NCBI GenBank assembly: GCA_036897625.1
Contig: JAYMTA010001210.1
Coordinates: 1-21,180, forward strand
Source of the DNA: Pelargonium cotyledonis
Lineage: Eukaryota > Streptophyta > Magnoliopsida > Geraniales > Geraniaceae
DNA: 21,180 nucleotides
Reading direction: 5' to 3'
A program made the translations under genes and the position numbers. The stretch's first letter is position 1, and each line of letters starts with the position of its first letter. Of the stretch, positions 19,058 through 21,180 are shown piece after piece. The notes under the pieces are model-generated. The model had not been told where the DNA came from. It made no database searches and saw only the letters and a list, made by a program, of their open reading frames with translations.

Positions 19058-19956
19058 GGGCTTGTTTGGTAACTATACTCAAATTCTATTTGAAATGTAT
19101 ATAGATATTTTTTTGAGATTTTTATGTTTGGTATCTCTACTTTGGCAACAATGTTTATAGACATTGGCAAAAGCCACCACTGTTCCCACATGCTAGGTTG
19201 CTCCTGTAGGAACAGTGAAAATGTCTTATGACATTTTCTTTCCAAATTGCCCTAACTTCTCAACCATCTCTCAACATTCTCTCTCTCTGTTAATTGATGA
19301 ATTGATGGTCTTTAATGCATTTGTCAACTATCTCTCATTGTTCTCTCTCTCTGTTAATTGTTTAAAATTTTCACAAAAATGGTTCAGAAACATTGTATGG
19401 TATACCTTGCACAAACATGAGAATACCTCACTATTTGTTATATTACAATTATGTATCTAAGTGATGGACCATGTAAAATGTGAGGTACACCATCAGATGG
19501 TAAACTCATGGTTTACCTCTGCTTCTTGTGTCTATGTGGTGGACCCTTTAAAATGTAAGGTATACCGGTCAGACGGTAAGCCCACATGTTCATGTTGGTT
19601 TACCTTACGTTTGTTACCTCCGTCTGATCGGTGGACCCTTTTGAATCTGAGGTATACTGATCAGACGGTAAGCCCACATATTCATGTTGGTTTACCTTCA
19701 GGAGTCACTTTTCAATTATAAATATTTTTTCTTTTATTATATTACTTTTATTATATTAAGGGCAATGTGGTCATTTCAACATAACACACCTTCTTTTAGA
19801 CAATTTTACCAAACAATAATTTTTTTCTTAAACTTCTTCCAGACATTTTTTTGCCAAACAAACCTCTTATTCTCTATAGACAATGAAAACTCTTTCCAGC
19901 TAACTCTATAGACATTTTACCTCTATAAACGTTGAGTAGACTTACCAAACAAGGCC
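19058..19956. mobile_element. Tourist/PIF-Harbinger-like MITE (899 bp), TSD TTA
   Basis: The left end GGGCTTGTTTGGTAACTATA and the minus-strand right end GGCCTTGTTTGGTAAGTCTA pair at 22 of the first 25 positions. Both flanks carry TTA (19055-19057 and 19957-19959), the target duplication typical of PIF/Harbinger elements. The paralogous segment at 16560-16575 reads straight through with a single TTA (AATTTAGCCAAACAAAAACA), giving the pre-insertion state. The element has no transposase frame; the open frames at 19215-19460, 19461-19721 and 19684-19911 look accidental. It contains a duplicated CTCTCTCTGTTAATTG block (ends 19296 and 19360) and the hairpin array listed separately. Confidence 0.85.
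19464..19702. repeat. Array of three hairpin-bearing tandem units inside the MITE
   Basis: Units begin at 19464, 19539 and 19631, each with (A/G)TGGACC then a GAGGTA or AAGGTATAC block. Each carries an inverted repeat: 19499-19517 (GGTAAAC-TCATG-GTTTACC), 19575-19604 and 19667-19696 (GGTAAGCCCACAT against ATGTTGGTTTACC). A larger pairing joins GGTCAGACGGTAA (19567-19579) with TTACCTCCGTCTGATC (19613-19628). Confidence 0.7.
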
Positions 19957-20134
19957 TTAGCCAAACAAAAACACTATCGTAAGATTCTTTGTATTCTTTG
20001 TGATAGTCTCAAAAGAAGGTTGAATGAACACTATTAGAGTTTCCGAACAAGCCTTTAGAGATCACGGTTAGACATGTTTGGTTAGACACAATTACGAAAA
20101 AATAAATCGATTAGTCTGAATGTGATTTGTTTTG

Positions 20135-20921
20135 CAAATGAATTGAATTATATAACACTTTAAACTCGAAAGTAAAGATATTATTTTAAAGTTCTCGTTT
20201 AACTCGGAATTAAAAAAACATTTTAACAAGCGAATATTAGTATAAAATTGATGATTAGACATTTTTCGAGCGTGAAAATGTAGTGATGATTGGTGGCATC
20301 CAATAAAAATAAAATAATGATGGTGTGGGGGTGTAGCTATTGCATATGTAGAAATGACTTATCACATCATCAACATCTCACCGAAATCAAAGGGTGAGAT
20401 GGGAACCACAATTATATACTATCATGTGGATTCTAATGGAATTGTTGCCTCATCATCATAATTAGATCATCCACTTTCATGCAACAACCCATGATTCAAA
20501 TCAAATTATATATGGTTGTTCCATGATCCACTTTCTTGCATTGCTTATTATTTTTATGCCAATGAAAGAAGTTATGAATTTGACCACTCTCTCTTTTTTT
20601 GATATAGTTTCATGTCTAATCGGTGTTCTTGGGTCATATCGAATTGTCCTTCGACATCTATTCAAGCTTTGAACTTTTGCATGAATTAATAATATAAGTT
20701 CTTTTGGCTTAAAAAAAAAAAAAAGGAAAAGGAAGATGAAAGCATCAACAACTGTATAGTCATTTAGTATAAATTATTTGAAGGATTGTTGTTTGGGTTG
20801 TGACGATTTTTTTCTTATTTTATAAGCAATCTGACATCAGGCCTGTAAAGACTTACCATGTTAGTTCACTTAGTTGTTAGTTATTCCCTTAAATTTATAA
20901 ATCTCATCCTCTCGTCGACAA
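20135..20921. other. Intergenic DNA, no gene seen
   Basis: AT-rich, stop-dense sequence. The only structure noticed is a perfect 9-bp stem, CATCTCACC (20374-20382) with GGTGAGATG (20393-20401), and a loosely repeated ATCCACTTTC-TGCA block at about 20468 and 20527. Neither supports a functional call. Confidence 0.5.
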
Positions 20922-20986
20922 GAAAACTCGAATTTGAGACCTCAAAAAGAATCCAAAATGCATCAACCGCTTGACTCAACATGCCT
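20922..20986 (-). repeat. tRNA-like SINE head fragment, relative of 737-805
   Basis: On the minus strand, an A-box-like TTGAGTCAAGCGG and a B-box-like AAATTCGAGTTT are separated by the same spacer words (GATGCATTTTG, TTTTGAGGTCTC) as in the fragment near the left end of the window. The two copies share about 65 bp and the same orientation. Similarity stops shortly outside this interval. Confidence 0.45.
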
Positions 20987-21180
20987 TAGTTGATTACGAG
21001 GGACTTGAAGTTTGATTTTTCTTTTTCTTTTTTCATAAATTTTTTACAAGAGTTAAAGCGTATGTTAAATTACTTTTTGTTCTTAACAATTTCAATTTTT
21101 TTCCCCTCACATTTCTTGCTAAATATATTCAAGCTTCTGTATGTGATTTTGAGTTGAGTTTTAGATTATATAGTACCATT
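20987..21180. other. Terminal intergenic stretch
   Basis: AT- and T-rich sequence without open frames of note. Nothing recognisable. Confidence 0.5.

Larger units (their letters stand above)
18290..20134 (+). repeat. Copy B of the segmental duplication, interrupted by a MITE
   Basis: Direct-orientation homologue of 15806-16742. The 5' part (18290-18597) aligns almost without gaps. After an unrelated AT-rich middle the homology resumes with GGGTGGAGCTC at about 18954, breaks at 19058-19956 for the inserted element, and resumes with GCCAAACAAAAACACT at 19960, continuing to GAATGTGATTTGTTT. A GTGGAGCTCC-ATGGAAAATGAG unit is locally doubled at 18955-19000. Confidence 0.75.

Noticed and set aside
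1-21180. CRISPR array, operon, phage or bacterial defence system
   Set aside because: No regularly spaced repeats with unique spacers and no bacterial gene organisation. Spliced genes, MITEs and SINEs indicate a plant nuclear genome.

Overview
This window reads as nuclear DNA of a flowering plant, most likely a eudicot. It has two multi-exon genes with GT-AG introns, AT-rich intergenic DNA, and many small non-autonomous transposons and SINE remnants. I cannot fix the species from the sequence; a woody rosid would fit but is only a guess.

Gene 1 (2272-7456, +) is TH2. It has six exons and a 616-residue product: an N-terminal TenA (thiaminase-2-like) domain fused to a C-terminal HAD phosphatase domain. 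In Arabidopsis this protein is the thiamin monophosphate phosphatase of thiamin biosynthesis. Two in-frame start codons, the first in weak and the second in strong initiation context, would give a mitochondrial and a cytosolic form.

Gene 2 (10299-13688, +) also has six exons. It encodes a 426-residue enolase-superfamily dipeptide epimerase (L-Ala-D/L-amino acid epimerase type). The KxK motif, the D/E/D metal ligands, the second catalytic Lys and the DxD specificity motif are all visible. Its first exon is very GC-rich, carries an in-frame 57-bp tandem duplication in the probable transit-peptide region, and is overlapped by an upstream ORF. The two genes are neighbours in the same direction, but nothing links them functionally.

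The rest is non-coding. 1-2270 holds a foldback MITE, a SINE-like fragment and local tandem repeats. 7457-10100 holds the 3' flank of TH2 and a second foldback. 13689-15800 holds a Stowaway-like MITE, a minus-strand Au-type SINE, short tandem repeats and two long poly-T tracts. 15806-20134 holds two diverged direct copies of one segment. One copy carries a tRNA-derived SINE. The other is interrupted by an 899-bp Tourist/PIF-Harbinger-like MITE flanked by TTA, and the first copy preserves the empty site. A GC-rich repeated block of unknown nature lies between the copies. 20135-21180 holds another SINE-like fragment and no gene.

I found no convincing undescribed multi-gene system. The most informative items are the nested MITE with its built-in empty site and hairpin array, the translation-start arrangements of both genes, and a plant dipeptide epimerase whose natural substrate is not obvious.
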